Part shown: positions 8,777-16,898 of the stretch, piece after piece | Layout: every line of letters starts with the position of its first letter | How positions within the stretch are numbered: the first letter of the stretch is position 1 | Assembly (NCBI GenBank): GCA_001899065.1 | Contig: MKUZ01000007.1 | Coordinates: 12,714 to 73,512 of the forward strand | Direction of reading: 5' to 3' | Source: Devosia sp. 66-22 | Lineage (GTDB): Bacteria; Pseudomonadota; Alphaproteobacteria; Rhizobiales; Devosiaceae | DNA: 60,799 nt | Program-made: the position numbers and the translations under genes | The notes under the pieces: generated by a model | What the model saw: only the letters and a program-made list of their open reading frames with translations | What the model was told of the DNA's origin: nothing | Database searches by the model: none

Positions 8777-9063
8777 ATTTAGTGGAGCGCGCCGCCTGAT
8801 TCAGGCGGCGGGGCCGGTGTGACGGCCGAAAACTCATGGAACGGCCTTCGTGTCGCAGGCGCGACGCAAATCGGAACATCGTGTGCCTGAATCGGCGGGA
8901 ACGGCGTTCCGGCCACTAAATATTGTGTCAATCGAGCCAATGTCGCGTGCGGCAGATCGGCAACAGTTCCTTAACCGCCTTTTTGCGCCCGATTCCTCCC
9001 ACATTGTCGCCACAGGCCCTTTCTACCCCGCGCCGGTCGTTAACTAGCGTGAGTCAGTAGTAG
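8777..9063. other. Intergenic region between preT and the rlpA-like gene
   Basis: A reading frame at 8850-9047 on the plus strand has no recognisable domain, no clear ribosome binding site and an unlikely composition, so I do not call it. Two GGAACGG motifs are present. The promoter of the rlpA-like gene should lie here but no convincing -35/-10 pair stands out. Confidence 0.5.
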
Positions 9064-9429
9064 TTGATTAAGCACATCGTTGTCGCCGCCGCCCTCGTCA
9101 CGGGTTGTCTTTCGTTCGTGACAGGGGAAACTCTGGCGGCCGGCAATAATTGCGGCACAGCCTCCTGGTATGGGCCTGGGTTCCACGGCAAGAAGTCCGC
9201 CTCGGGCGAGACCTACAACCAGAACGCGATGACCGCAGCGCACAAGACGCTCCCCTTCGGCACCAAACTCAAGGTGACCAACGAGAAGACGGGGAAGACG
9301 GTGACGGTGAAGATTAACGACCGCGGGCCGTATCATGGCGGCCGGGTCATCGACCTGAGCAAGGCGGCTGCGACGCAGCTGGGCATTGTGAAGGCCGGCA
9401 CCGGCAAAGTGTGCTTCACGAAAGTCTGA
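9064..9429 (+). CDS. RlpA-like double-psi beta-barrel protein, secreted
   Basis: 121 residues: a signal peptide (about residues 1-26, KHIVVAAALVTGCLSFVTG) followed by a compact RlpA domain with the hallmark CGTASWYGPGFHGKKSASGE, NQNAMTAAHKTLPFGTKLKV and VKINDRGPYHGGRVIDLSKA. RlpA proteins act on denuded peptidoglycan glycan strands or bind the septal wall; the acidic catalytic residue and the second motif are present here. There is no SPOR domain, so it is shorter than classical RlpA. The start is TTG, immediately after an in-frame stop (TAG 9061-9063), and no strong Shine-Dalgarno sequence is visible. A good terminator follows. Confidence 0.9.
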   Translation: MIKHIVVAAALVTGCLSFVTGETLAAGNNCGTASWYGPGFHGKKSASGETYNQNAMTAAHKTLPFGTKLKVTNEKTGKTVTVKINDRGPYHGGRVIDLSKAAATQLGIVKAGTGKVCFTKV

Positions 9430-9468
9430 CGCGGAACGTTCTTCCGGTCGTTGCAGCAGACACAAAGT

Positions 9469-9501
9469 GGGACGTCCCCTATGGGGGCGTCCCTTTTCTT
9501 T
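9469..9501 (+). terminator. Rho-independent terminator after the rlpA-like gene
   Basis: An 11-bp stem (GGGACGTCCCC, loop TAT, GGGGGCGTCCC; one G-T pair) at 9469-9493 is followed by TTTTCTTT. It separates the plus-strand gene from the convergent GH9 gene. Confidence 0.85.
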
Positions 9502-9504
9502 GCG

Positions 9505-11328
9505 CTACTGGTCGGCGAGCCAGGAGGCGAGCTGGCTCAGAGCGGCATTCCAGTTGATGGCGATCTCGTTGACGCTCCATGCGCCGATATCGTCGACATA
9601 GCACAGCTGCGGCGCGCAGCCATGCTCGCCGAAGAGCCGTTGCGCCACGGGATCCTGGATGGACGAGTTAGGCCCGCCGGCGAGCGCGCCCCTGGGTGGT
9701 TCCGGCAAAGCGGCATCGGCGGACCTGGCGAACCAGCGAGAGTGCTGGTTGCGCGCGAACCTGTCGCCATAGCCGGTGACGTAGCTCAGGTTGAGGGCAT
9801 TGCGGCCGAAGATGTAGTCCATCGCCTCGAGGGCACCGTCGCGGTATTTCTCGCGGCCGGAGATGTCATAGGCGGAAGCGAGGACGAGGGCGTTCTGGAT
9901 CACGAGGTGGTTCGAGCCCCAGTCGTACCTGCCCGACGTCGGTGTGTAGCTCTGGCCGAACGGCTCCTTGGCCTGGAGCGCGAGGAGCCGATCGGCCCCA
10001 TCGAGCACCGACTGGCGCATGGCCGCCGAGTCGGGACCGGAGAAGCGGTTGGGCTCGCGGGCCAGCGCCAGGCGCGCGAAGCCGGCGACACCCTGCCAGC
10101 CAAAGCCCTCGGGCGCGAAGACCTCGCCCATCCAGTGCGGCGAGACCATGAGGTCGGAGAGATAGGCCTTGTCGCCGGTGGCGATGTAGAGCTCGCCGGC
10201 GGCCCAGTAGAATTCGTCGCTCACATCGGTGTCGTCATAGGGTCCGCCGCCGGCATTGCCGTCGGCGGCCGGCGCGTAGAGATCGGGATGCGCCTTGGCG
10301 GCGGCGTAGGCCTTGATGGCGGCGGCGCGCAGCTTGTCGACATAGGGCTTGTCGAAGCGTGCGAGATAGCGCGAGGCTGCCGCGGCGACCGCCGCGAAGT
10401 TGAGCGTCGCGGCCGTGGACGGACGATGCAGCTCGCGCGGCTTGTCGTCGTCGGACGGCAGCAATGGAATGCCGGTCCATTCGCTGTCGTGCACCTTGTG
10501 GTGCAGCATGCCGGCCAATGGCTCGCCGTCGGGCACCATCATCCGGAGCATCCAGTCGAGCTCCCAGCGGACCTCGTCGAGCACGTCGGGGATGCGGTTG
10601 CCGTGCTCGGGGATGCGCAGCTTGCCATCGCGGATGCGCACGGGCTCGCCCGAGCGCGAGGCACGGCGGAAGGCGGCCATGAGCTGGCCGGCGGCGATGC
10701 CGCCATTGACGACGTACTTGCCGTGGTCGCCGCCATCGTACCAGCCGCCCGAGACATCGAGGGTGTAGTCGCAGGTCCAGGGTTCGCCATAGATCGCCTG
10801 GCTGACCGCGGCGGGCTGGCAGCCGACGGCGATGTCGCCCTTGTTGGGCGCGATGCCGATATGGCCCGCCGGTCGGCCATAGCCGTCGCCGGCAATGGCG
10901 GCGTCGATCGCAATGCCCGAGCGGACGGGATAGAAGTAGCTCATCGCATCGACGACAAGGGTAGCGTAGAGATCGGCGCTGATATCGAAGGGGTAGCTCT
11001 GCTGGCCATCGACGCTGATCGTGAGGCCTTGCCCGGTGGCCGTTGTCGCCGAGAAGTCGAGGGTGTGCACCTTGACGCCGGCCGTGGGGTCGAGCCCCCG
11101 CGGTGTGGTGGTGCCTTCGAACAGTGTGGCGCCGGAGGCGTCGAGCAGGACGAAGGGCAAGGCGGTGTCGCTGTCGGTGACCAGGGTTGCGCGCTTGGGC
11201 CCGCTGGGCAGGTAGCCGACCTGATTGACGCGAATGCCGGGGCCGGTGTCGGGGACATAGATGTCGACCGCGCCGGCATGGGACGTGAACGCCGGCACGA
11301 TGGCCAGCGCGGCAAGCATCCGGTGCAT
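9505..11328 (-). CDS. Glycoside hydrolase family 9 (endoglucanase/cellulase type), secreted
   Basis: 607 residues: signal peptide (MHRMLAALAIVPAFTSHAGA), an N-terminal cellulase Ig-like domain (IRVNQVGYLPSGPKRATLV, about residues 30-120), then a GH9 (alpha/alpha)6 catalytic domain. Catalytic motifs are present: the base/nucleophile aspartates in GGWYDGGDHGKYVVNGG, the histidine region NLSYVTGYGDRFARNQHSR, and the acid glutamate in DIGAWSVNEIAINWNAAL. Substrates are probably beta-1,4-glucans or related oligosaccharides. ATG 11328 is chosen because GGGAGGA lies 5 nt upstream and a signal peptide follows at once. A longer frame from 11382 overlaps the ade stop (ATGA) but adds 18 residues before the signal. 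No other polysaccharide genes are nearby. Confidence 0.93.
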   Translation of the reverse strand: MHRMLAALAIVPAFTSHAGAVDIYVPDTGPGIRVNQVGYLPSGPKRATLVTDSDTALPFVLLDASGATLFEGTTTPRGLDPTAGVKVHTLDFSATTATGQGLTISVDGQQSYPFDISADLYATLVVDAMSYFYPVRSGIAIDAAIAGDGYGRPAGHIGIAPNKGDIAVGCQPAAVSQAIYGEPWTCDYTLDVSGGWYDGGDHGKYVVNGGIAAGQLMAAFRRASRSGEPVRIRDGKLRIPEHGNRIPDVLDEVRWELDWMLRMMVPDGEPLAGMLHHKVHDSEWTGIPLLPSDDDKPRELHRPSTAATLNFAAVAAAASRYLARFDKPYVDKLRAAAIKAYAAAKAHPDLYAPAADGNAGGGPYDDTDVSDEFYWAAGELYIATGDKAYLSDLMVSPHWMGEVFAPEGFGWQGVAGFARLALAREPNRFSGPDSAAMRQSVLDGADRLLALQAKEPFGQSYTPTSGRYDWGSNHLVIQNALVLASAYDISGREKYRDGALEAMDYIFGRNALNLSYVTGYGDRFARNQHSRWFARSADAALPEPPRGALAGGPNSSIQDPVAQRLFGEHGCAPQLCYVDDIGAWSVNEIAINWNAALSQLASWLADQ

Positions 11329-11378
11329 GTTGCTCCTCCCGAGAGACGGCGCCAGCTTGCGTCCCCCCGGGAGCGCCG

Positions 11379-13169
11379 TCAATCGAACAGGCTCACGAGC
11401 TCGAACTTCGTGACATCGACGAGGCCCAGATCGCTGACGCGAAGCTGGGGTATGACGGGCAGCGCGAGGAACATGTGCTGCATGACGGCATTGTTGAGCA
11501 GGCAGCCGCAGGCGCGCATGGCCTCGATCAGTTTCTCGGACTTCTGAGCGACGACCTCCGCCCGTTCCTCGGACATGAGGCCGGCGATGGGCAGCTCGAC
11601 CAGCGCCAGCTCCCTGCCCTGCGAGACGACGATGAAGCCGCCGCCCACATCCTGCAGTCGATTGGCGGCGAGCGCCATGTCGTCGCGGTTGGTGCCGACG
11701 ACGATCATCTGGTGGCTGTCATGCGCGACGGTGGAGGCGACGGCGCAGTCGGCGGTGTAGCCGAAGCCCGAGACGAACGCGTTGACGATCTTGCCAGATC
11801 CTTTGTGGCGCTCGATGACGGCGACCTGCGCCACGTCCTGCATCCGGTCGGGCGCGACGAGGCCGTCCTCGACGAACAGCACTTTTTCGAGCGCGCGGGT
11901 GGGCGCCTGGTTCTCGATGATGCCGATGACCTTCGCGGTGACCGAGTTCTTGCCCTCAGGCGCGACGATACGGAAGTCGTCGGGCACGATGGTGCGGCCG
12001 ACCTTGACGGTGCCCTTGGCGAAAGCCGGATAGGGATAGGGATCGATCTCGCGAATCAGAACGCCGTTCTCGGCGAGCACCTGGCCGTGGGCGATCACGA
12101 TCTCGATGGGCAGCTTGACGAGGTCGGAGGAGATGACGACGTCGGCGCGGCGTCCCGGCGTGATGGAGCCGAGCTCGCGCTCGAGGCCGAAATGACTGGC
12201 GGTGTTGAGCGTCGCCATCTGGATGGCGGTGATAGGAGGCACGCCGTGCTCGATGGCGTGGCGAACGGTGTGATCCATGTGGCCATCATTGACCAGCGTG
12301 GCGGCGAAGCGGTCGTCGGTGCACAGGATCACATTTCGCGAGTCGAGCTTGTTCTCGGTGATGGCCTTGACCTGCGGGCCGACATCGTACCAGGCCGAAC
12401 CGAGACGCAACATGGCGCGCATACCGAGGCGCACGCGGGCGATGGGGTCGATGGGGCGGGTGCCCTCATGGTCGTCAGCGGGGCCACCCGCGACGTAACC
12501 GTAGAAAGCGCGACCGAGATCGGTCGAGGCATAGTGGCCGCCCACGGTCTTGCCGGCGCGCTGGGTGGCGGCGATCTCGGCGAGCATCTTGCGGTCACCC
12601 ATGGCGACGCCGGGGAAGTTCATCATTTCGCCCAGACCGATGATGTTGGGCCAGGTCATGGCTTCGGCGACGTCGTTCTCGTCGATCGAGGCGCCGGCGT
12701 TTTCGAGGCCCGGGGCGGCGGGGACGCAACTGGGCATCTGCACGTAGACATTGGTGGGCATGGCGACGGCTTCGTCGTGCATGAGGCGCACGCCCTCAAG
12801 GCCGAGCACATTGGCGATCTCGTGCGGGTCGATGAACATGGAGGTGGTGCCGTGCGGAATGACAGCGCGGCAGAATTCGGTCACGGTGACCATGCCGCTC
12901 TCGACATGCATATGCCCATCGCAGAGGCCCGGGACGAGATAGCGGTCGGCGGCGTCGATGACCGTAGTGTCGGGGCCGCGCGTATAGTCGAGGTCGGGAC
13001 CGATGGCGGCGAACCGGCCGGCCTTGATGGCGACCGAAGTGCCCGGGATGATCTCGCCCGAATGCACGTTCACCCAGCGGCCGTTGACGATGAGCATGTC
13101 GGCCGGCGCCCGGCCCATGGCGACATCGACGAGCTGCGGGGCAGTTTCGGACCAGGGGGCGATGGGCAT
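11379..13169 (-). CDS. ade: Adenine deaminase
   Basis: 596-residue amidohydrolase that converts adenine to hypoxanthine and ammonia in purine salvage or catabolism. Metal-binding motifs are visible: PGLCDGHMHVESGMV near residue 80, the metal-ligand glutamate region IIGLGEMMNFPGV near 175, and GGHYAS near 210. The C-terminal adenine deaminase domain (SGFGYTADCAVASTVAHDSH, QMIVVGTNRDDMA) is complete. Length equals the usual Ade size. GAGGATAGCC precedes the start. The GH9 gene follows closely. A strongly structured 300-nt region lies directly upstream. Confidence 0.96.
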   Translation of the reverse strand: MPIAPWSETAPQLVDVAMGRAPADMLIVNGRWVNVHSGEIIPGTSVAIKAGRFAAIGPDLDYTRGPDTTVIDAADRYLVPGLCDGHMHVESGMVTVTEFCRAVIPHGTTSMFIDPHEIANVLGLEGVRLMHDEAVAMPTNVYVQMPSCVPAAPGLENAGASIDENDVAEAMTWPNIIGLGEMMNFPGVAMGDRKMLAEIAATQRAGKTVGGHYASTDLGRAFYGYVAGGPADDHEGTRPIDPIARVRLGMRAMLRLGSAWYDVGPQVKAITENKLDSRNVILCTDDRFAATLVNDGHMDHTVRHAIEHGVPPITAIQMATLNTASHFGLERELGSITPGRRADVVISSDLVKLPIEIVIAHGQVLAENGVLIREIDPYPYPAFAKGTVKVGRTIVPDDFRIVAPEGKNSVTAKVIGIIENQAPTRALEKVLFVEDGLVAPDRMQDVAQVAVIERHKGSGKIVNAFVSGFGYTADCAVASTVAHDSHQMIVVGTNRDDMALAANRLQDVGGGFIVVSQGRELALVELPIAGLMSEERAEVVAQKSEKLIEAMRACGCLLNNAVMQHMFLALPVIPQLRVSDLGLVDVTKFELVSLFD

Positions 13170-13202
13170 TGGCTATCCTCTTCGACGCGAGCCCCAATGA
13201 GA

Positions 13203-13509
13203 CGGGAGCGGACGCGCTTCCGTCAAGGCGGCACGACGCTCCCGGTGACCGTGAGGTCCCGGTGCAGGGGAACCGCGGGGCAAACGACCCCGCGGGCGGA
13301 GCGCGCGGATAGCGCCTCCGAGAAAGGGGAAAGCGCCGGAATTCCGGACGCCTCCGCGCACTCCGCCGGTGGGGCTGTCGGGCACGTGGCGTGAGCGCCG
13401 TGGGCATCGATGTGCCACGGCAGTCCGACACGAACCCCAGGCTGCGCGACCGCAGCCCTCCCACCCTCGTCACCCGCACCTCGTCAGTACGCGCGGGGAT
13501 CGGTGACGA
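13203..13509. other. Highly structured GC-rich intergenic segment, candidate non-coding or leader RNA
   Basis: Perfect or near-perfect stems follow each other with almost no gaps: 13203-13210/13237-13244 (8 bp); 13247-13250/13255-13258 closed by a GTGA loop; 13273-13280/13288-13295 (8 bp, loop CAAACGA); 13297-13309/13353-13365 (12 bp with one C-A mismatch); 13368-13373/13460-13465 (6 bp) enclosing 13376-13381/13425-13430, 13388-13391/13396-13399 (loop TGAG) and 13440-13446/13451-13457 (7 bp, loop CGAC); and 13467-13474/13502-13509 (8 bp). The GNRA-type loop and purine-rich loops suit plus-strand transcription, but minus-strand transcription would make it the ade leader. I match it to no known RNA family. 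Confidence 0.45.
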
Positions 13510-13642
13510 CTGGGAGCATCATACAATAGGTCGGAAGGACCGTGCGTAAGTTGGCTCGAAATCGGGGGCAAAGGCCCGGGAATGCTGGGCACTCCGCGAT
13601 TCAAACTGATCCGTTTTCCCCAGGCTGCGCCCTTCCCCGGAT

Positions 13643-13747
13643 GTCATCCCAGCGAAGGCTGGGATCCAGCTCTCACCGTGCTCCGAACGACGATTGAGGG
13701 GCTGGTGCAAGTGGGGCGTTGGGTCCCAGCTTTCGCTGGCATGACAT
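13643..13747. repeat. Imperfect inverted repeat encoding an AFAGMT-like peptide
   Basis: ATGTCATCCCAGCGAAGGCT (from 13641) and the reverse complement of 13721-13747 agree at about 24 of 27 positions. This is the common alphaproteobacterial intergenic palindrome whose translation reads like WIPAFAGMT. It lies downstream of the DUF1127 gene. A related copy is at 29671-29714. Confidence 0.7.
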
Positions 13748-13819
13748 TGGGGGGGTGAGGCAGCGTCAGTGCGTTGCCCGCCGTAGGCAACGCCGGTGCA
13801 AGCGGCCTCCCACACCGCC

Positions 13820-13990
13820 TCACGAGCAGACCTCGCGGGCGGCGGCGCGGGCGCGGGCGCGGATGGCGGGGAGAGTGGGACGGTCGAGGCCGAGGTCGGC
13901 GAGGGCGCGCTGGTCGAGGCGGCTGAGCTCGTAGACGGTGCGGCGATAGGTGCGCCAGGAGACGAAGCGGTTGCGCAGGTGCTCAAGCAT
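13820..13990 (-). CDS. Small DUF1127 protein (YjiS-like)
   Basis: 56-residue Arg-rich protein beginning MLEHLRNRFVSWRTYRRTVY and continuing ELSRLDQRALADLGLDR, which is the classic DUF1127 motif, then an Arg-Ala tail ending EVCS. DUF1127 proteins of alphaproteobacteria are small and basic; some have been shown to bind RNA and affect phosphate, carbon or RNA-turnover phenotypes. GGAAGGA lies 8 nt upstream of the ATG. It is divergent from a LysR-type regulator, which may control it. A larger reading frame in another phase covers it but has no domain. Confidence 0.88.
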   Translation of the reverse strand: MLEHLRNRFVSWRTYRRTVYELSRLDQRALADLGLDRPTLPAIRARARAAAREVCS

Positions 13991-14031
13991 GGCTTGATCC
14001 TTCCAGGACTAGTACAGGAATGAAATGAGCG

Positions 14032-14048
14032 CTGGTCCACTGGATCAG
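14032..14048. promoter_or_regulatory. Possible LysR-type operator between DUF1127 and lysR
   Basis: CTGGTCCACTGGATCAG is an imperfect dyad in the 133-bp divergent promoter, of a size typical for LysR binding sites. Position and symmetry are the only support. Confidence 0.3.
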
Positions 14049-14123
14049 CGGCACGGATGATACTTGCGCACTCGCCTTGGTTCGCGCTACGGACAGGAAC
14101 GCGACAGGCTTTGCAGAAATGAA

Positions 14124-14996
14124 ATGAACATAGACTGGGACGATCTGCGGCTGTTCCTCGACGTGGCCCGGCTGGGCGGGCTGAGTGCGGCGACAGGCAC
14201 GACCAGGCTCAGCGCGGCGACACTGGGCCGGCGCGTGACGGCGCTCGAAAAGCAGATCGGCGAACCGCTCTTTCACCGGGCACATTCGGGTTACACGCTG
14301 ACGCGGGCCGGCGACGAGCTGCTCCGGCGCGCCGAGGAGGTGGAGACCGCGATGCGCTCGCTGGTGCGCTGGCGCGACGGCGAGATCGGCGACCGGGTGG
14401 TGCGGATCTCGGCGGGCACCTGGACCACCAGCTTCCTCGCCCAGCACATCGGCGAGCTGTGGGATGTGAGCGACCCGTTCCGCATCGAGTTCGTCACCGC
14501 CTACGAGAAGATCGATATCGGGCGGCGCAATGCCGATATCGGCGTGCGCAGCGAGCGGCCGACGGAAACCAACCTTGCCGGGCAGCAGGTGGGACGCGTG
14601 GCGCATGCCCTCTATTCGGGGCGGAAGCTGATCAATGGGGTGAAGGCCGGGCTGTTCGTGGCGTTGGGCGGCGAGGGCGCGGACCTGCAATCGTCGCGCT
14701 GGCTGATGGCGCGGCATGGCGACCGCATCGCAACGCGCGGCAACGACGCCCATTCGGTACGCGAGCTGGTGGCGGCGGGTGCGGGGCTGACGGTGCTGCC
14801 CTGCTTTGCCGGCGACAGCGACGACCGGCTGGTGCGGATCGTGGGAACGCCGATCGCCGAACTCGAAACCGAGCAATGGCTGGTAAGCCACCATGAGGAG
14901 CGGCACGCGCGGGAGGTGCGCACGGTGCTGGACCGGGTGGCCCGGCTGCTCAAGGAGCACGGACCGCTGTTCGCGGGCGAGATGAAGCGGTTTTAA
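14124..14996 (+). CDS. LysR family transcriptional regulator
   Basis: 290 residues. The winged HTH is at residues 1-60 (DWDDLRLFLDVARLGGLSAA, then LSAATLGRRVTALEKQIGEP and LFHRAHSGYTLT). It is followed by a linker helix and a periplasmic-binding-like effector domain. ATG 14124 is chosen because it is just ahead of the HTH; a frame extending to 14064 adds 20 unlikely residues. Its target is probably the divergent DUF1127 gene. The ligand is unknown. Confidence 0.9.
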   Translation: MNIDWDDLRLFLDVARLGGLSAATGTTRLSAATLGRRVTALEKQIGEPLFHRAHSGYTLTRAGDELLRRAEEVETAMRSLVRWRDGEIGDRVVRISAGTWTTSFLAQHIGELWDVSDPFRIEFVTAYEKIDIGRRNADIGVRSERPTETNLAGQQVGRVAHALYSGRKLINGVKAGLFVALGGEGADLQSSRWLMARHGDRIATRGNDAHSVRELVAAGAGLTVLPCFAGDSDDRLVRIVGTPIAELETEQWLVSHHEERHAREVRTVLDRVARLLKEHGPLFAGEMKRF

Positions 14997-15063
14997 CGCC
15001 TTATTCACCGTACCGGGTGGACTCTTGGACCCGGGAAATGCCATCGGTCTCGGGGGACCAGCA

Positions 15064-15618
15064 ATGAGAGCTTCAGCCTTTGTTGTCGGCCCGCGCGACG
15101 GAGCCGGCACGATGCTCATGGACCTCGCCCATGCGGTGGGCTTCGAATCGGTCCAGCGCTACCAGGGGCTGGCGCGCGCCGACCGGCAGGTGAGCAAGAC
15201 GCCGCTGGTGTTCTTCCTGTGCGCGCCCACCAAGGATGTCCGCTCGCTGAAGCCGATGGCGGACGCGGTGCGGTTTTCGCCGAGCCTCAAGCTCAGATTC
15301 CTGCCGCTGATCTATTTCGCCATCGATCCATCGGTCGATACGGTCAAGCAGTGCATCGCCATGGGGTTCGACGACGTGATCGCGCTGCCGATCGGCGGTG
15401 TCGATGTGAGCGACCGGATCGCCCGGCAGATAGGCCGCATCCAGACCTATTACGAAACCTCGACCTATTTCGGCCCCGACCGGCGCAACCGGACAGGCGG
15501 CCCGTCGCGCTCGACCGGCAGCGACCATGGCGGCGGACAGTTCCGGCGAATCGAAATCGTGCGCAATCCGGAAACCGGAATCGACGTGATCAGCGACGAC
15601 CTGCAGGTTGTTCTCTGA
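15064..15618 (+). CDS. Response-regulator-like (pseudo-receiver) protein
   Basis: 184 residues. The segment FVVGPRDGAGTMLMDLAHAV, LVFFLCAPTKD, FLPLIYFAIDPSVDTVKQCI and MGFDDVIALPI follows the alternating strand/helix pattern of a CheY-like receiver, but no clear phospho-acceptor aspartate in the usual context is seen. A C-terminal tail carries TYFGPDRRNRTGG, a motif found next to receiver folds in alphaproteobacteria. GGGGGACCAGCA precedes the ATG. The target or partner is unknown. It precedes the MFS gene cluster by 111 nt and may be transcribed with it. Confidence 0.6.
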   Translation: MRASAFVVGPRDGAGTMLMDLAHAVGFESVQRYQGLARADRQVSKTPLVFFLCAPTKDVRSLKPMADAVRFSPSLKLRFLPLIYFAIDPSVDTVKQCIAMGFDDVIALPIGGVDVSDRIARQIGRIQTYYETSTYFGPDRRNRTGGPSRSTGSDHGGGQFRRIEIVRNPETGIDVISDDLQVVL

Positions 15619-15626
15619 ATTTCCGA

Positions 15627-15658
15627 AAACGATTTCGATCTGAAACGATTTCGTTGAC
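15627..15658 (+). promoter_or_regulatory. Direct repeat AAACGATTTCG and TTGACA upstream of the MFS cluster
   Basis: AAACGATTTCG occurs at 15627-15637 and 15643-15653, each nearly palindromic. The second runs into TTGACA (15653-15658), a perfect -35 hexamer, although no good -10 follows at 16-18 nt. The region lies between the receiver-like gene and the first MFS gene and could bind a regulator. Confidence 0.3.
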
Positions 15659-15729
15659 AGGTGGTCAGCTTTCGCGGGGCGCGTGAATCCTCTAGGTTCC
15701 GCCAACTCCTTACGAAAGCGCCATTTCCG

Positions 15730-16896
15730 ATGAAGTTCGGCCTCGACCTCGCGCCCCACCACAAGGTGTTTGGCGCCTTCGGCATTTACTCGTTCACGAT
15801 GGGGAACATCTTTCCCCGCTTCGCCGACCTCAAGAATGCGATGGGGGTGGAGGAGGGCCTGTTCGGGCTGGGGCTGATCGGCGCGCCGGTGGGGACGCTG
15901 ATCTCGCTGACCTTCGCGCCGCCGCTGCTCGAAAAGATCGGCTATCGCCGCGCCATCCTGTTCCTGATCCCGATCCTGTCGCTGTTTTATGCGGTCACGT
16001 CGCTGGCGCCGAACCCCTACTGGTTCTTCGTGCTGCTGGTGCCCGTGGGGCTGACGCTGGGCTGCATCGAGATCATCCTCAATCTCGAGGCGGACCGCAC
16101 CGAGCACCTTGTGGGCCGGCGCATCATGAACCGCGCGCATGGCTTCTGGAGCTTCGGCTTCTTCGCGGCGGGCCTGGTCGGCGGGGTGATCGCACAGTGG
16201 GGGCTGAGCCCGCAGGTGCACCTGTTCGCCATCATCCCGGTGTCGATCATCGGCACGCTGCTGCTGCTCGGCCGGTTCGAGCCGGCCCCTGCCCGCACCG
16301 GCAGCCATGCGGACGAGCCGAAATTCGCCGCGCCCACCGCCGGCATCATGGCGCTGGTCGCCGTGACCCTCTCGGCGATGGCGATGGAGGGTGGCTACAT
16401 GGACTGGTCGGTGATCTACATGCACGACCTCTACAATTCGGTGCCGTTCACGGCGGCGCTGGCGGTGACGCTGGGCGCGCTGGCGCAGGCGATCACGCGG
16501 TTTTTCGCCGACGGCTTCGTCGAGCGCTATTCGCCGGTGCTGGTGTCGCGCGTGCTGCTCGGGGTGATGACGGTGGGCATCGTGCTGGTGTTCTATCCGA
16601 TGGGCGAGTGGACATCGCTGCTGGGCTTTGCGCTGCTGGGCATCGGCTCTTCGGCGATCTTCCCGCTTGCCATGTCGGCGGCGGCGCAGCGCACCGACCG
16701 GCCCGCGGCGGTCAATGTCGCGGCGCTGGCGCAGACGTCGTTCGTCACCTTCCTCGTCGCGCCGCCGGTGCTCGGCTTCATTGCCCAGCACTGGGGCATC
16801 ACCTGGAGCTTCGGCATCGGCCTGCCGCTGGTGATCCTGAGCTTTGCATTCTCCCACGTGCTGGGCCGCAAGCCGCTGCCGCATAAAGTCGACTGA
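15730..16896 (+). CDS. MFS transporter (first of three paralogues)
   Basis: 388 residues with 12 predicted hydrophobic helices. The paralogue signatures are EADRTEHLVGRRIMNRAHGF, MDWSVIYMHDLY and MSAAAQRTDRPAAVNVAALA. These proteins resemble the YbjJ/fucose-permease-like branch of MFS; substrate is unknown. ATG 15730 is preferred over 15661 because the extension has a non-membrane, unconserved composition. It is followed after 2 nt by the second paralogue. Confidence 0.9.
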   Translation: MKFGLDLAPHHKVFGAFGIYSFTMGNIFPRFADLKNAMGVEEGLFGLGLIGAPVGTLISLTFAPPLLEKIGYRRAILFLIPILSLFYAVTSLAPNPYWFFVLLVPVGLTLGCIEIILNLEADRTEHLVGRRIMNRAHGFWSFGFFAAGLVGGVIAQWGLSPQVHLFAIIPVSIIGTLLLLGRFEPAPARTGSHADEPKFAAPTAGIMALVAVTLSAMAMEGGYMDWSVIYMHDLYNSVPFTAALAVTLGALAQAITRFFADGFVERYSPVLVSRVLLGVMTVGIVLVFYPMGEWTSLLGFALLGIGSSAIFPLAMSAAAQRTDRPAAVNVAALAQTSFVTFLVAPPVLGFIAQHWGITWSFGIGLPLVILSFAFSHVLGRKPLPHKVD

Positions 16897-16898
16897 CA

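Noticed and set aside
8850-9047. A 65-codon frame upstream of the rlpA-like gene
   Set aside because: No domain, no clear ribosome binding site, overlaps the expected promoter region.
9451-11547. A 698-codon open frame on the plus strand opposite the GH9 gene
   Set aside because: Antisense shadow in GC-rich DNA; no domain, and the opposite strand has a complete enzyme with catalytic motifs. The same holds for long plus-strand frames opposite ade (11475-13394), preA/preT, pnp (58119-60110) and dnaA.
13270-13310. Possible tmRNA tag (GCAAACGAC reads A-N-D)
   Set aside because: The following codons do not encode a YALAA-like end, and no tRNA-like domain with a T-loop is present.
13203-13509. 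RNase P, SRP, 6S, cobalamin, TPP or glycine riboswitch
   Set aside because: None of the conserved sequence blocks of these families could be found on either strand.
13519-14040. A 173-codon minus-strand frame covering the DUF1127 gene
   Set aside because: It runs through the intergenic palindrome and reads DUF1127 in the wrong phase; the 56-codon frame inside has the family motif and a ribosome binding site.
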